Shown here piece after piece: positions 1 through 5,982 of a stretch of DNA of 6,199 nucleotides; positions within the stretch are counted from its first letter, which is position 1, and every line of letters begins with the position of its first letter. The notes beneath the pieces were generated by a model, which worked only from the letters and a program-made list of their open reading frames with translations, did not search any database and was not told the origin of the DNA. The position numbers were made by a program, and so were the translations under genes. Location: positions 1 to 6,199 of the forward strand of contig JAKAWO010000190.1 in NCBI GenBank assembly GCA_021827255.1, in the 5' to 3' direction. This DNA is from Acidobacteriota bacterium. GTDB lineage: Bacteria > Acidobacteriota > Terriglobia > UBA7540.

Positions 1-1
1 G

Positions 2-670
2 CGTGTGGCCGACACCATGCACAATCAGCTCGCGTCGCTTTCGTACCGCTTTGAGATGAGCAACGGCTTGAGCGCCACGGGCGTCTGGCTGAAGTCTATG
101 GATGCGCCCAAGGTGGCGCCGCTCGCTATTGTGCTGGACGACAAAGGGAGAATGGATGAAACACAAAAGAGCTCGGCCCAAATTCCTGCCGTGGCATTCC
201 TGATTGCCCGGGATGAGCAGGTGATGGCGGTGAACCTTCTGTTCACCGGCGATGCTTCACCGGGCCAGGGCAACGACATCACCAACTTCGCCGAAATGCT
301 GGAAGCCGTCGGCCAGCGACCGGTGGGTCTCGAGGCGGCGCAACTGATTGCCGTCGCCGAATGGGCGAAAAAGCAATGGAACCCTTCCAGCCTCAGCGTT
401 GAAGCGAATGGCTTGCGCAGCCAGCTCGTCGCCCTGGTGGCCGGGGCGCTTGCGCCGAAACTGTTTTCAAAGATTGAGACTCGTCACGGGATTGAGAGCT
501 TGGCTTACGTTTATGCCAAGCCGGTCAAATTTGGCGAGGCCCCGGAGCTGTTTTGCCTGGACCTCTACAAGTACTTTGACCATGACCGGCTGGCGATCCT
601 GGCCGCCCCGGCCAAAGTTCGCCAGAGCGACTTTCAGGGTATGGGCTCAGCCGCGCAAAGAAGGAACTGA
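2..670 (+). CDS. Alpha/beta-hydrolase, acetylxylan-esterase-like (3' part)
   Basis: This is the C-terminal part of a probable secreted or periplasmic esterase of the alpha/beta-hydrolase superfamily, of the kind annotated as acetylxylan esterase in soil bacteria. The frame is open to the left edge (the codon before the GTG at base 5 is CGT), so that GTG is probably internal and the true start lies outside. About 221 residues are visible. A strand-like stretch (VAFLIARDEQVMAVNLLFTG) leads into TGDASP. It is followed by EAAQLIAVAEWAKKQW, a nucleophile-elbow-like region ANGLRSQLVALVAGAL, and the conserved-looking end ELFCLDLYKYFDHDRLAILAAP. The elbow has Arg-Ser rather than a clear GxSxG, so I cannot say this part is catalytic on its own. 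The last about 14 residues (from VRQSDFQ) look unlike the family. The stop is one base from the stop of the convergent transporter gene. The family call is from remembered similarity; the exact substrate is unknown. Confidence 0.6.
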   Translation, partial: RVADTMHNQLASLSYRFEMSNGLSATGVWLKSMDAPKVAPLAIVLDDKGRMDETQKSSAQIPAVAFLIARDEQVMAVNLLFTGDASPGQGNDITNFAEMLEAVGQRPVGLEAAQLIAVAEWAKKQWNPSSLSVEANGLRSQLVALVAGALAPKLFSKIETRHGIESLAYVYAKPVKFGEAPELFCLDLYKYFDHDRLAILAAPAKVRQSDFQGMGSAAQRRN

Positions 671-671
671 A

Positions 672-1424
672 TCACCGCGATGGGCCGGGCGACGGGGCGT
701 TAAAACCGCTTGTACCGCTGGAAGACCTCGACCGGGTCGCCGCCGCGGGCGAATTCGGCGCGCCCGCGGGGTCCTCGTCCGATGCCGGCCGGGATCGCCG
801 ATAAACCCACAGCCAAACCAGGGTCCAAAGCAGTCCCAGCGATCCAATAACGACAAACGTTGCTCGCCAATCCGTGGACAGGGTCAGGGCGGCGATCACC
901 GGCGCGGCCATGGCGTTGCCGAGCGCGCTGCCGGAAGAAAAGATGGCAATGGGCAGGCCGCGCTCTGCTTCGCTAAACCACGTTGTCATGGCGCGCAAGC
1001 CCGCCGGGTAATTGCCCGGCTCGCCCAGGCCCGCCAGAAATTGCACGGCGCCCAGGCTGAAAACCCCTTGCGCCAGGCTGGTCAGCATGGTCCAGATGGA
1101 CCACCAGGTCACAAACACCGCGAGCGCCGCCCGTTCTCCGGCCCAATCCGCAAACCACCCGCCCACCGTGTACATAATCGCGTAAGCGAGCAAGAAAAAG
1201 GAAACGACCTTCGAGTACCCCTCCACGCTCATGTGGAAGTGCTGGCGAAGGAGCGGCGCCAGCACATAGAGCCCCTGCCGGTCGAGCAGATTCAACACCG
1301 TCGAGAGGGTAATCCACCCGACGATAAACCATCGCATCTGACGATAACTCAGTCGGAATGTCATCGCGTCCGTGCTGCGAGCCGCCAGTTCGCGCCGCCC
1401 GCCCTCTCGTAGTCCGCTGCTCAC
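672..1424 (-). CDS. MFS transporter, hexuronate/ACS type, N-terminal half only
   Basis: An inner-membrane carrier of the anion:cation symporter branch of the major facilitator superfamily (ExuT/GudP-like), expected to import hexuronates or related sugar acids with H+ or Na+. Residues about 30-210 match the family's first six helices: RWFIVGWITLSTVLNLLDRQ at helix 1, then YSKVVSFFLLAYAIMY, the ADWAGERAALAVFVTWWS loop and helix 3, FLAGLGEPGNYPAGLRAMTTWF, GSALGNAMAAP, and helix 6 ending WLWVYRR near base 795. Family members have about 420-450 residues and 12 helices. Here a Pro/Ser/Ala/Arg-rich tail of about 40 residues follows and the frame stops, so the C-terminal half is absent. The GTG start overlaps the GH38 stop (GTGA, 1421-1424), which suggests translational coupling. 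The ATG at 1364 (residue 21) is an alternative start just before the conserved part. Neither start has a strong Shine-Dalgarno sequence. The product is very probably non-functional as a carrier unless a partner half exists elsewhere. Confidence 0.8.
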   Translation of the reverse strand: MSSGLREGGRRELAARSTDAMTFRLSYRQMRWFIVGWITLSTVLNLLDRQGLYVLAPLLRQHFHMSVEGYSKVVSFFLLAYAIMYTVGGWFADWAGERAALAVFVTWWSIWTMLTSLAQGVFSLGAVQFLAGLGEPGNYPAGLRAMTTWFSEAERGLPIAIFSSGSALGNAMAAPVIAALTLSTDWRATFVVIGSLGLLWTLVWLWVYRRSRPASDEDPAGAPNSPAAATRSRSSSGTSGFNAPSPGPSR

Positions 1425-4072
1425 GGCTGGAGCCGAAGCGTCTTGATCTGATAAGGGTTCAATCGCAACATCCGCTCCGCCCTCGCCCCCACGTTTTGCT
1501 CCACCAGGTTGGCCTCACGAAAGCTTTGCGGCCTGCCGAGAAACACCACTGGCGTGGCCGCCTTCTTCCCCTCGATCTCATACACGCGGGCGATGATCGA
1601 GCCGTCCGCCTCCGCTTTTTTCAGCGCGCTAAGGACCACGTCCGGAGATTCAACCGAAAAGAACGATTGCTCGGGCGGAAGCGATTTTGGCGAAACATTG
1701 TCCACCACTTCCACCGGCAAAAGCGGATTGGTGAATTCCTTTCCCAGCTCATAGGACCGGTTGGCTCGCCAATCGCCCCCTCCCGAACTTATCGAGTAAC
1801 GAAACACGTAAGTTCCCGGCGGCGGATATTTGATGGAGGTTGCCTTCCCGTCGCGCACGATTTTCACCGACGTGTAGCGCTGCCCGCGAATCATGTCGGC
1901 GCGAAGCGTATGCCGGCCCAGCTCGAAGATCGGATGGTCGGCGGTCACCGTCAGGCCCCACTTCGGCGCGCCGGCAAAAATCCAGCCGTGAATCTCGCGG
2001 TATTTCTCCCACAACGATTTCTGAATCTCGTCGCCCGCGCTCGGCTTCGAGCCGGGAAGAATGTTGCTGGCGGCGTTTTCGCCGAACGCCGTGCCGTAAT
2101 GAAATACCGGATTAGCGTCTTCGAGCGGAATCAGCTCCTGGATATTGAGCAGCCGGTCGCGGTTCCATTGGACGTGGGTTTCGATATCCAAACGCTTAAG
2201 GTCGCGATAGAGCGTGAGCCGCTGGACGATGGGAATGTCGGCGATCTGCTCGTCAATCTTCAGTACGGTGCGGACCGAATTGTTTTCCGCCAGCCGCACT
2301 CGGTTGACGCTTGCGTAAATCGTCCGACCGGTTAAAAGTTCCGGTGAAACGTTATTCCCGCCGCGCTCTTCCTCGGCGGCGATTTCCATGCCTTGGGTCA
2401 CCTTGCGGCGCAAGGCGCGGTCGAAGACCGTCACTTCGCCCGTCGCCCGGTCCACCGTGACGCGATAAAACCGATTCTCCATCACGTCCGAGCCAAGCGG
2501 CCGCCGCGGCTCTTCCCAGTCCTTCTCCTGATCGAGCGTCGCCTTTGAGGTGGCAGGAAATGTCTCTGGCGCGCTCGCCGGTTCCAGATAGTAGGTCTTA
2601 TATCCGAGCGGGGGAACGCCGCGCGCCACGAAAATCAGCTTCAGCGCGCGCGAAATGTTTTCGCTATATTGGAGGATCTGGAACGGAACCTCATGGCCTT
2701 TGCTGTCCGCCAGCCGCGCCGCCTTTTTGTAATCGCTGATGTGCCCCGGTACTACGCTTCCAAACAGGGTCAAATGCGTTTTGACCAAGCCGTCCCGCGT
2801 CCAGCCGGTAGGGTTGAACACCACAATGGGAACGCTTTTTGCCACCGGAGTCTCGACGCGCTCGGCGATGTTCCGCAGCATGTTGCGCAAAATCTCTCCG
2901 CCGCGCAGGATGGCGAGCGTCGAATATTCTTTCTTCTGCGCGTCGCCAATCTGTCCGCCTTGTCCGTCGTGGTTGTGGTCCATCGAAGTCACCAGCCGCT
3001 TCCAAAGATAATCTAGGGTCGGCTGTGGGTAGGGGGCATAGCCTAGGGCGTAATTGATGGCGGCAAACTCTTCCGCGTCGAGCAGCGTGGTCGTCGCCGG
3101 AATCGCCCACTGCCAGAGTTGCACGATCGAAGTCTCGATCATCGGCCATCCCGACGGGATTTCGCCCCTGAGCACGGGCAATCCCGGCGTCGAAGCGACG
3201 CGCTTAAAGAAGGCCTCCGGCGTCGCCACAATAAAATGATCGCCCGGCAGCTCCTGGTTGAGCGCCTTGAGGTTCGCCATCAGCTTCGCCGTCGGCGCCC
3301 ACAAGTCGCAGCCCGAGCTCATAAAGATCGGCCCCGGCGCGGTCGCGTGAACGCGCTCGATCTGTTGCGCAAGGCGTTGCTGCTTGGCCGCGCTGAGAAT
3401 ATCCGGAAAATCGAGCTGCGCGCCCCAGCAGTAGCCATAGATGTCATTCCACACCAGCGTCTTCGTCCCATCCAGGGCTTCCCAATCGAACAGCGACTCA
3501 TCGCGCGGGCCCATGCGCGTCATGATCATAAAAGGGATTCCCGCTTCCCGCAGCAGTTGCGGAAACTGCGGCGTAAAGCCAGGGATATCGCTCAGAGCGT
3601 CCACGCGCGGGTTGACGCCGAATTCCTCGCGCGCGTACATCTCCCCGTAGAGCAGATTGCGCGCCAGCACCTCGCCCGGCGGAAATTCCTGAAAGATGCC
3701 GGCCCACTCCGGGGCAATTTCGATCCGCCCCTCCTTGACCAACTGCTTGAACTCCGTGAGTTCTTGCGTTCCCTCGTGGCTCTCCACAAAGTTGTTCACG
3801 AAATTATCGGATTCGAGAAAAAAGCGGAAATTCGGATGCTGCATGGCGATCTCCATCGCCTTGGCGATGACGCGATTGCCTCGCGCCAGGCACTCTTCGC
3901 CCGTCCCCGCCCAGAACCGATCAAGGTGCGAAAAAGGGATCACATAAACGTCCAGCTTAGCGGAGCCGTGGGGCGCGGGGCGCGGCGCCCCCAGCAAGAC
4001 CGACACAGCGCCCAAGGTGAAAGGCATGCAACCCACCAAGATTCCGACCTTGCCATTTCTTTTAATAAGCAC
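1421..4072 (-). CDS. Secreted glycoside hydrolase family 38 (alpha-mannosidase-like)
   Basis: A large retaining glycosidase of family GH38, 883 residues, of ordinary length. GH38 enzymes hydrolyse alpha-mannosides through a zinc-bound aspartate nucleophile. Visible parts: a signal peptide (MLIKRNGK, a hydrophobic stretch to about residue 29, then APRPAPHGSA); the catalytic domain, residues about 40-330; a middle domain to about 420; and the beta-rich C-terminal domain, ending RVYEIEG...YQIKTLRLQP. Inferred zinc ligands are H49 and D51 in PFSHLDRFW, D162 in LSDIPGF (also the nucleophile) and H368 in MDHNHDG. The likely acid/base is D256 in SSGCDLW. The usual first His of the HxHxD motif is Phe47, but by my alignment that residue is not a zinc ligand. 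The GTG start is preceded by a strong Shine-Dalgarno sequence. The gene lies 61 bases after uxuA and overlaps the transporter gene, so it is probably in one operon. The family is fairly certain; the substrate is not, since the uronate-type neighbours hint at something other than plain mannosides. Confidence 0.85.
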   Translation of the reverse strand: MLIKRNGKVGILVGCMPFTLGAVSVLLGAPRPAPHGSAKLDVYVIPFSHLDRFWAGTGEECLARGNRVIAKAMEIAMQHPNFRFFLESDNFVNNFVESHEGTQELTEFKQLVKEGRIEIAPEWAGIFQEFPPGEVLARNLLYGEMYAREEFGVNPRVDALSDIPGFTPQFPQLLREAGIPFMIMTRMGPRDESLFDWEALDGTKTLVWNDIYGYCWGAQLDFPDILSAAKQQRLAQQIERVHATAPGPIFMSSGCDLWAPTAKLMANLKALNQELPGDHFIVATPEAFFKRVASTPGLPVLRGEIPSGWPMIETSIVQLWQWAIPATTTLLDAEEFAAINYALGYAPYPQPTLDYLWKRLVTSMDHNHDGQGGQIGDAQKKEYSTLAILRGGEILRNMLRNIAERVETPVAKSVPIVVFNPTGWTRDGLVKTHLTLFGSVVPGHISDYKKAARLADSKGHEVPFQILQYSENISRALKLIFVARGVPPLGYKTYYLEPASAPETFPATSKATLDQEKDWEEPRRPLGSDVMENRFYRVTVDRATGEVTVFDRALRRKVTQGMEIAAEEERGGNNVSPELLTGRTIYASVNRVRLAENNSVRTVLKIDEQIADIPIVQRLTLYRDLKRLDIETHVQWNRDRLLNIQELIPLEDANPVFHYGTAFGENAASNILPGSKPSAGDEIQKSLWEKYREIHGWIFAGAPKWGLTVTADHPIFELGRHTLRADMIRGQRYTSVKIVRDGKATSIKYPPPGTYVFRYSISSGGGDWRANRSYELGKEFTNPLLPVEVVDNVSPKSLPPEQSFFSVESPDVVLSALKKAEADGSIIARVYEIEGKKAATPVVFLGRPQSFREANLVEQNVGARAERMLRLNPYQIKTLRLQP

Positions 4073-4076
4073 CGGA

Positions 4077-4084
4077 CCCTCCCC
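4077..4084 (-). promoter_or_regulatory. Shine-Dalgarno site for the GH38 gene
   Basis: The minus strand reads GGGGAGGG followed by TCCG and the GTG codon at 4072. This purine-rich site at suitable spacing supports the GTG as the start, and the peptide that follows has a proper signal-peptide N terminus (Lys/Arg-rich, then hydrophobic). Confidence 0.7.
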
Positions 4085-4133
4085 GCGATGATTTATCTTC
4101 CACCCGCGGCCGAGCGAGCGCCGGCGACATTCC

Positions 4134-4315
4134 TTACTCGTCCGGAATCGCCAGCCCTCGCATGATGCCTTTCATGTAGCCGAAGGCGAAACTTTTTCCG
4201 GCCATCGCGTAGCCGGGACGTTCATTCGACTCGCCCTCCAGGGTCGGCGCGTGGTCGGGTCGGATCGGTCCCGTAAAGCCGCCCTCGTGATAGACCCTCA
4301 GCATTCGCGCCATAT
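4134..4315 (-). pseudogene. uxuA: Displaced C-terminal end of mannonate dehydratase
   Basis: This stretch, in the next minus-strand frame, encodes the missing UxuA C terminus: DMARMLRVYHEGGFTGPIRP, then DHAPTLEGESNERPGYAMAG, then KSFAFGYMKGIMRGLAIPDE and TAA at 4136-4134. RPDH with PTLEGE is a family hallmark that should contribute to the metal site. The switch falls at the CCC run 4316-4318 (GGG on the minus strand). Removing one base there joins GPT directly to DMAR as in family members. This is therefore a one-base insertion, either a real mutation or a sequencing error. It is the end of the same gene, not a separate one. Confidence 0.8.
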
Positions 4316-5109
4316 CCCGTCGGCCCATTGTCGTGGAACGTTTCTCGGAACCGCTCCCGCGCCCCCTGAACATCGCGGAAATGAATAAACAAGATTTTCT
4401 TTTGCGCCAGCCACTCTCGCGCGAGCGCCTCAATGTCTTCGCCCATCAGCTTAAAAGTTGCCTGGCAGAAAGTGATTCCGCTCGCCGGGCTCGGAACGAT
4501 CTTCAGGGCGCGCCGAAAATTTTCTCCCCTCGTCAAGACGCGCCCAATCCCGCGCAGCGGCGAAACCGGCGGATCGTCTGCATGGAGCGCCATGTTCACT
4601 CCCGCATGCTCCGCCACGGGTATTACCGCCTTCAGGAAATATTCGAGGTTGCTCCAAATGCGCTCCTCGCTGATTTCACCCCATTCTGTCAGCCCTTGGC
4701 GCTCCGCCGCCCCAAGGTCGAATTCGCTGACCAGCGCCCGGCCGCGCTCCGCAACATCCCCGCGCGTCCGATACCAGCCCAGCCCGGCCATGAAGTTGTA
4801 ACAAATCATATTGATTCCAACTTCGCCAAGGGCTCGAATGGCGGCGATGTAGTTTTCGATCTCTTGGTCGCGCCCGGGAAGGCCGAGCTTGATCTTCCCG
4901 GCCGGCACCGGATGGCTTTCAACCCCGAGGATGTCCAGACCCTCCGCGTGGAACTCCGCCTTGAGCTTCGCCAGCGCCTCCGTATATTCCTCGCGGGGAA
5001 GCTCGGCCAGCGCCGGATGCGCCCCCAGAATGGCGTGCCGCACCCCCGCTTGCCGCGCCAAGCGGAGCTTCCCCTTCTCGCCCGGATTGAACAGTTCGCA
5101 GAGCTGCAT
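4222..5109 (-). CDS. uxuA: Mannonate dehydratase (UxuA-type), frameshifted near 3' end
   Basis: Mannonate dehydratase removes water from D-mannonate to give 2-keto-3-deoxy-D-gluconate, a cytoplasmic step of glucuronate breakdown. It is a TIM-barrel metalloenzyme. Seen here: NMICYNFMAGLGWYRT (100-115), the metal/active-site stretch ALHADDPPVSPLRGIGR (H176), GITFCQATFK (C215), LFIHFRDVQG-like (H243) and FRETFHDNGPT (H259). After T264 the frame goes to unrelated residues (GYGANAEG...), while the natural continuation lies one base away and ends at 4134. Restoring the frame gives about 324 residues, shorter than E. coli UxuA (394) but like short homologues in environmental bacteria. The ATG at 5109 is the only good start: an in-frame TAG lies about 18 codons upstream. 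No clear Shine-Dalgarno sequence is seen. It is the first gene of the cassette with the GH38 enzyme and transporter. Assignment to the UxuA family is strong. The symbol is by family; a related sugar-acid dehydratase activity is possible. Confidence 0.85.
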   Translation of the reverse strand: MQLCELFNPGEKGKLRLARQAGVRHAILGAHPALAELPREEYTEALAKLKAEFHAEGLDILGVESHPVPAGKIKLGLPGRDQEIENYIAAIRALGEVGINMICYNFMAGLGWYRTRGDVAERGRALVSEFDLGAAERQGLTEWGEISEERIWSNLEYFLKAVIPVAEHAGVNMALHADDPPVSPLRGIGRVLTRGENFRRALKIVPSPASGITFCQATFKLMGEDIEALAREWLAQKKILFIHFRDVQGARERFRETFHDNGPTGYGANAEGLSRGRLYGTDPTRPRADPGGRVE

Positions 5110-5226
5110 TTTTTCAGAGTATGGACGGGGTGGGACAGCACTGCCCAGCCGCGCCCCTGGCTAATTTCCCACTGGGCCCACAAGCCGCATCAAACTTCGA
5201 GGTTACATTGTAGAAGGCTGAAGAGA
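5110..5226. other. Leader/upstream region of the minus-strand cassette
   Basis: This gene-free stretch between uxuA and the palindrome cluster should hold the 5' leader of the minus-strand cassette. The minus strand has TACAAT at 5212-5207, a fair -10 match, but the -35 position reads TTCCCC inside a palindrome, so a promoter here is weak. A TGGGCCCA palindrome lies near 5173-5180. No coding potential is seen. Confidence 0.35.
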
Positions 5227-5243
5227 GCAGGGGAATCCCCTGC
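5227..5243. repeat. Perfect palindrome P1
   Basis: GCAGGGG (5227-5233), AAT, CCCCTGC (5237-5243): a 7-bp perfect inverted repeat with a 3-nt loop. It is the outermost of four palindromes packed into about 100 bases between the RAYT stop and uxuA. No T-run follows, so it is not a classical terminator. Confidence 0.6.
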
Positions 5244-5253
5244 ACCCCGCAGG

Positions 5254-5310
5254 CTCGGGCGGGTGGCGCAGACACTTGTCTTCGAGTGTCTGCGATCTCG
5301 CGAAGCGAGA
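5254..5310 (-). repeat. Left end of RAYT unit (REP-like inverted end)
   Basis: Read on the minus strand from 5310: a 15-nt hairpin (TCTCGC, TTC, GCGAGA), a 21-nt spacer beginning TCGCA, then a 21-nt block beginning TGTCTGCGCCACCCGCC and ending CGAG. The same three-part order at identical spacing occurs on the plus strand at 5898-5954. By hand count the outer 21-nt blocks agree at 19 of 21 positions, and the whole 57-nt ends at about 42 of 57. RAYT genes are known to be flanked by inverted REP-type palindromes that they recognise. This pair fits that role, although the recognition itself is inference. Confidence 0.65.
5268..5293. repeat. Perfect palindrome P2 within left end
   Basis: GCAGACACT (5268-5276) pairs with AGTGTCTGC (5285-5293), a 9-bp perfect stem around an 8-nt loop. 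It overlaps the spacer and the outer block of the left RAYT end. The right end has the TGTCTGC half, but its spacer partner is only partly kept (TCGCACACA), so this stem is stronger on the left. Confidence 0.6.
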
Positions 5311-5312
5311 GG

Positions 5313-5325
5313 TTCCCTGTGGGAA
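5313..5325. repeat. Small palindrome P4 at the RAYT stop
   Basis: TTCCC (5313-5317), TGT, GGGAA (5321-5325): a 5-bp inverted repeat immediately after the RAYT stop codon (5329-5327 on the minus strand) and next to the TCTCGCGAAGCGAGA hairpin. It is short enough to be chance on its own; its place in the cluster is the reason to list it. Confidence 0.4.
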
Positions 5326-5326
5326 T

Positions 5327-5878
5327 TCATACCTGCCGGTCCATGGCGATCATCGAATCATCTCCCAGGTAATAAAATCTCCAGCTCGACCACGGCCAAT
5401 CTCCCACATGGCTGACCAGGCCCCGCTCGACCGGATTATTATGCATGTAATCCAGCTTCTCCAGCATTTTCTTGTCGCTCCAAATGTTCATATCGTAAAA
5501 CCGCCGCTGCCACACGCGGCAGTGCGCCTAATCGTGGACGCTCGCCGGCAGGGTGAATCGCGCCAGCATTTTGGCGCACCAGGCGTGGCGCTGATTCTGC
5601 CGCAAGGTTTTCAGAATGTAGCGCGCGGTGCGCCCCTCCAGCTTTTGCATGATCTGTGAGGGGCTGGCGCGCCCGGAGGGCCATAGCAGCAGGTGGAAAT
5701 GTTCCGGCATGAGGACATAACCCGCGATTCGAAAACCCAACTCGCCTCGCAGTTCCGCCAACGTTGCGACGAAATGGCGCTTGAAGCGTTCCGAGTCGAA
5801 AATGCGAGCGCGACGGTACGTGCTGGTCGTCAGGAAGTGAAGATGATTCTCGCCGTAGTAGCGCCGCGGCCCCGCCAT
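5327..5878 (-). pseudogene. REP-associated tyrosine transposase (RAYT, Y1/HUH family), amber-interrupted
   Basis: RAYT proteins are single-strand-DNA nucleases related to IS200/IS605 TnpA. They act on REP palindromes using an HUH metal site and one catalytic tyrosine. The frame starts at ATG 5878 (MAGPRRYYGENHLHFLTTST) and contains GYVLMPEHFHLLLWPSG with the HUH motif H60-F-H62, then SQIMQKLEGRTARYILK. A TAG at 5530-5528 (codon 117) follows LPASVHD. The same frame then continues without a shift: AHCRVWQRRFYDMNIWS, then LEKLDYMHNNPVERGLV with the likely catalytic Y144, then WPWSSWRFYYLGDDS, to TGA at 5329-5327. Ignoring the amber gives 183 codons, normal for this subgroup. The amber therefore separates the HUH motif from the tyrosine and should inactivate the product unless it is read through. 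A GTG at 5515 could start the second piece, but that piece lacks the HUH site. Family assignment is strong from sequence pattern. Confidence 0.85.
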
Positions 5879-5897
5879 GCCGACATTCTAAGCCCCG

Positions 5898-5954
5898 TCC
5901 CGCAAAGCGGGATCGCACACATTAAAAATCATATGTCTGCGCCACTCGCCGGAG
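5898..5954 (+). repeat. Right end of RAYT unit (REP-like inverted end)
   Basis: The plus strand reads a hairpin TCCCGC-AAA-GCGGGA (5898-5912), a 21-nt spacer starting TCGCACACA (5913-5933), then a 21-nt block starting TGTCTGCGCCACTCGCC and ending GGAG (5934-5954). It mirrors the left end at 5254-5310 in order and spacing. The hairpin lies 19 bases upstream of the RAYT start codon; on the other side the hairpin lies 16 bases beyond the RAYT stop. No target-site duplication is evident outside the two ends, which agrees with what is known of RAYT and IS200-type elements. Confidence 0.65.
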
Positions 5955-5982
5955 ATGCCTTCCCGATTTTCAACACGATCCG

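Noticed and set aside
348..1412. Long plus-strand open frame (354 codons) across the esterase end and transporter gene
   Set aside because: Its translation is Arg/Pro/Ala-rich with no domain pattern and lies antisense to a clear MFS helix series. It is a by-product of high GC content.
1358..2335. Long plus-strand open frame (325 codons) antisense to the GH38 gene
   Set aside because: No recognisable motif, Arg/His-rich composition, and full overlap with a well-supported GH38 C-terminal domain.
3977..3991. GC-rich inverted repeat GGGGCGC-G-GCGCCCC
   Set aside because: It lies inside the GH38 signal-peptide coding region, where Gly-Ala-Pro-Arg-Pro-Ala-Pro codons force such sequence, and the one-base loop is not realistic as drawn.
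4028..4039. Lipobox-like Leu-Val-Gly-Cys (residues 12-15) in the GH38 signal peptide
   Set aside because: The hydrophobic stretch before the Cys is only about six residues, too short. The hydrophobic segment continues past it to about residue 29, fitting an ordinary Sec signal.
3119..4165. Long plus-strand open frame (348 codons) antisense to the GH38 catalytic domain
   Set aside because: Same reason: it mirrors GC-rich codons, has Arg/His/Leu-rich low-information sequence, and the opposite strand holds the catalytic motifs.
5207..5235. Minus-strand promoter for uxuA (TACAAT at 5212-5207)
   Set aside because: The -10 is fair but the -35 position reads TTCCCC, and the match is weak in a palindrome-rich stretch. 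It is mentioned only as a possibility in the upstream-region entry.
5227..5310. Intrinsic terminator(s) after the RAYT gene
   Set aside because: Stable stems are present but none is followed by a T-run on either strand.
5227..5325. CRISPR array
   Set aside because: The palindromes differ from one another in sequence and there are no regular repeat-spacer units.
5327..5515. A separate small gene starting at GTG 5515
   Set aside because: It is in the same frame as the upstream RAYT piece, four codons after the amber, and carries exactly the missing C-terminal RAYT part. It is treated as one broken gene.
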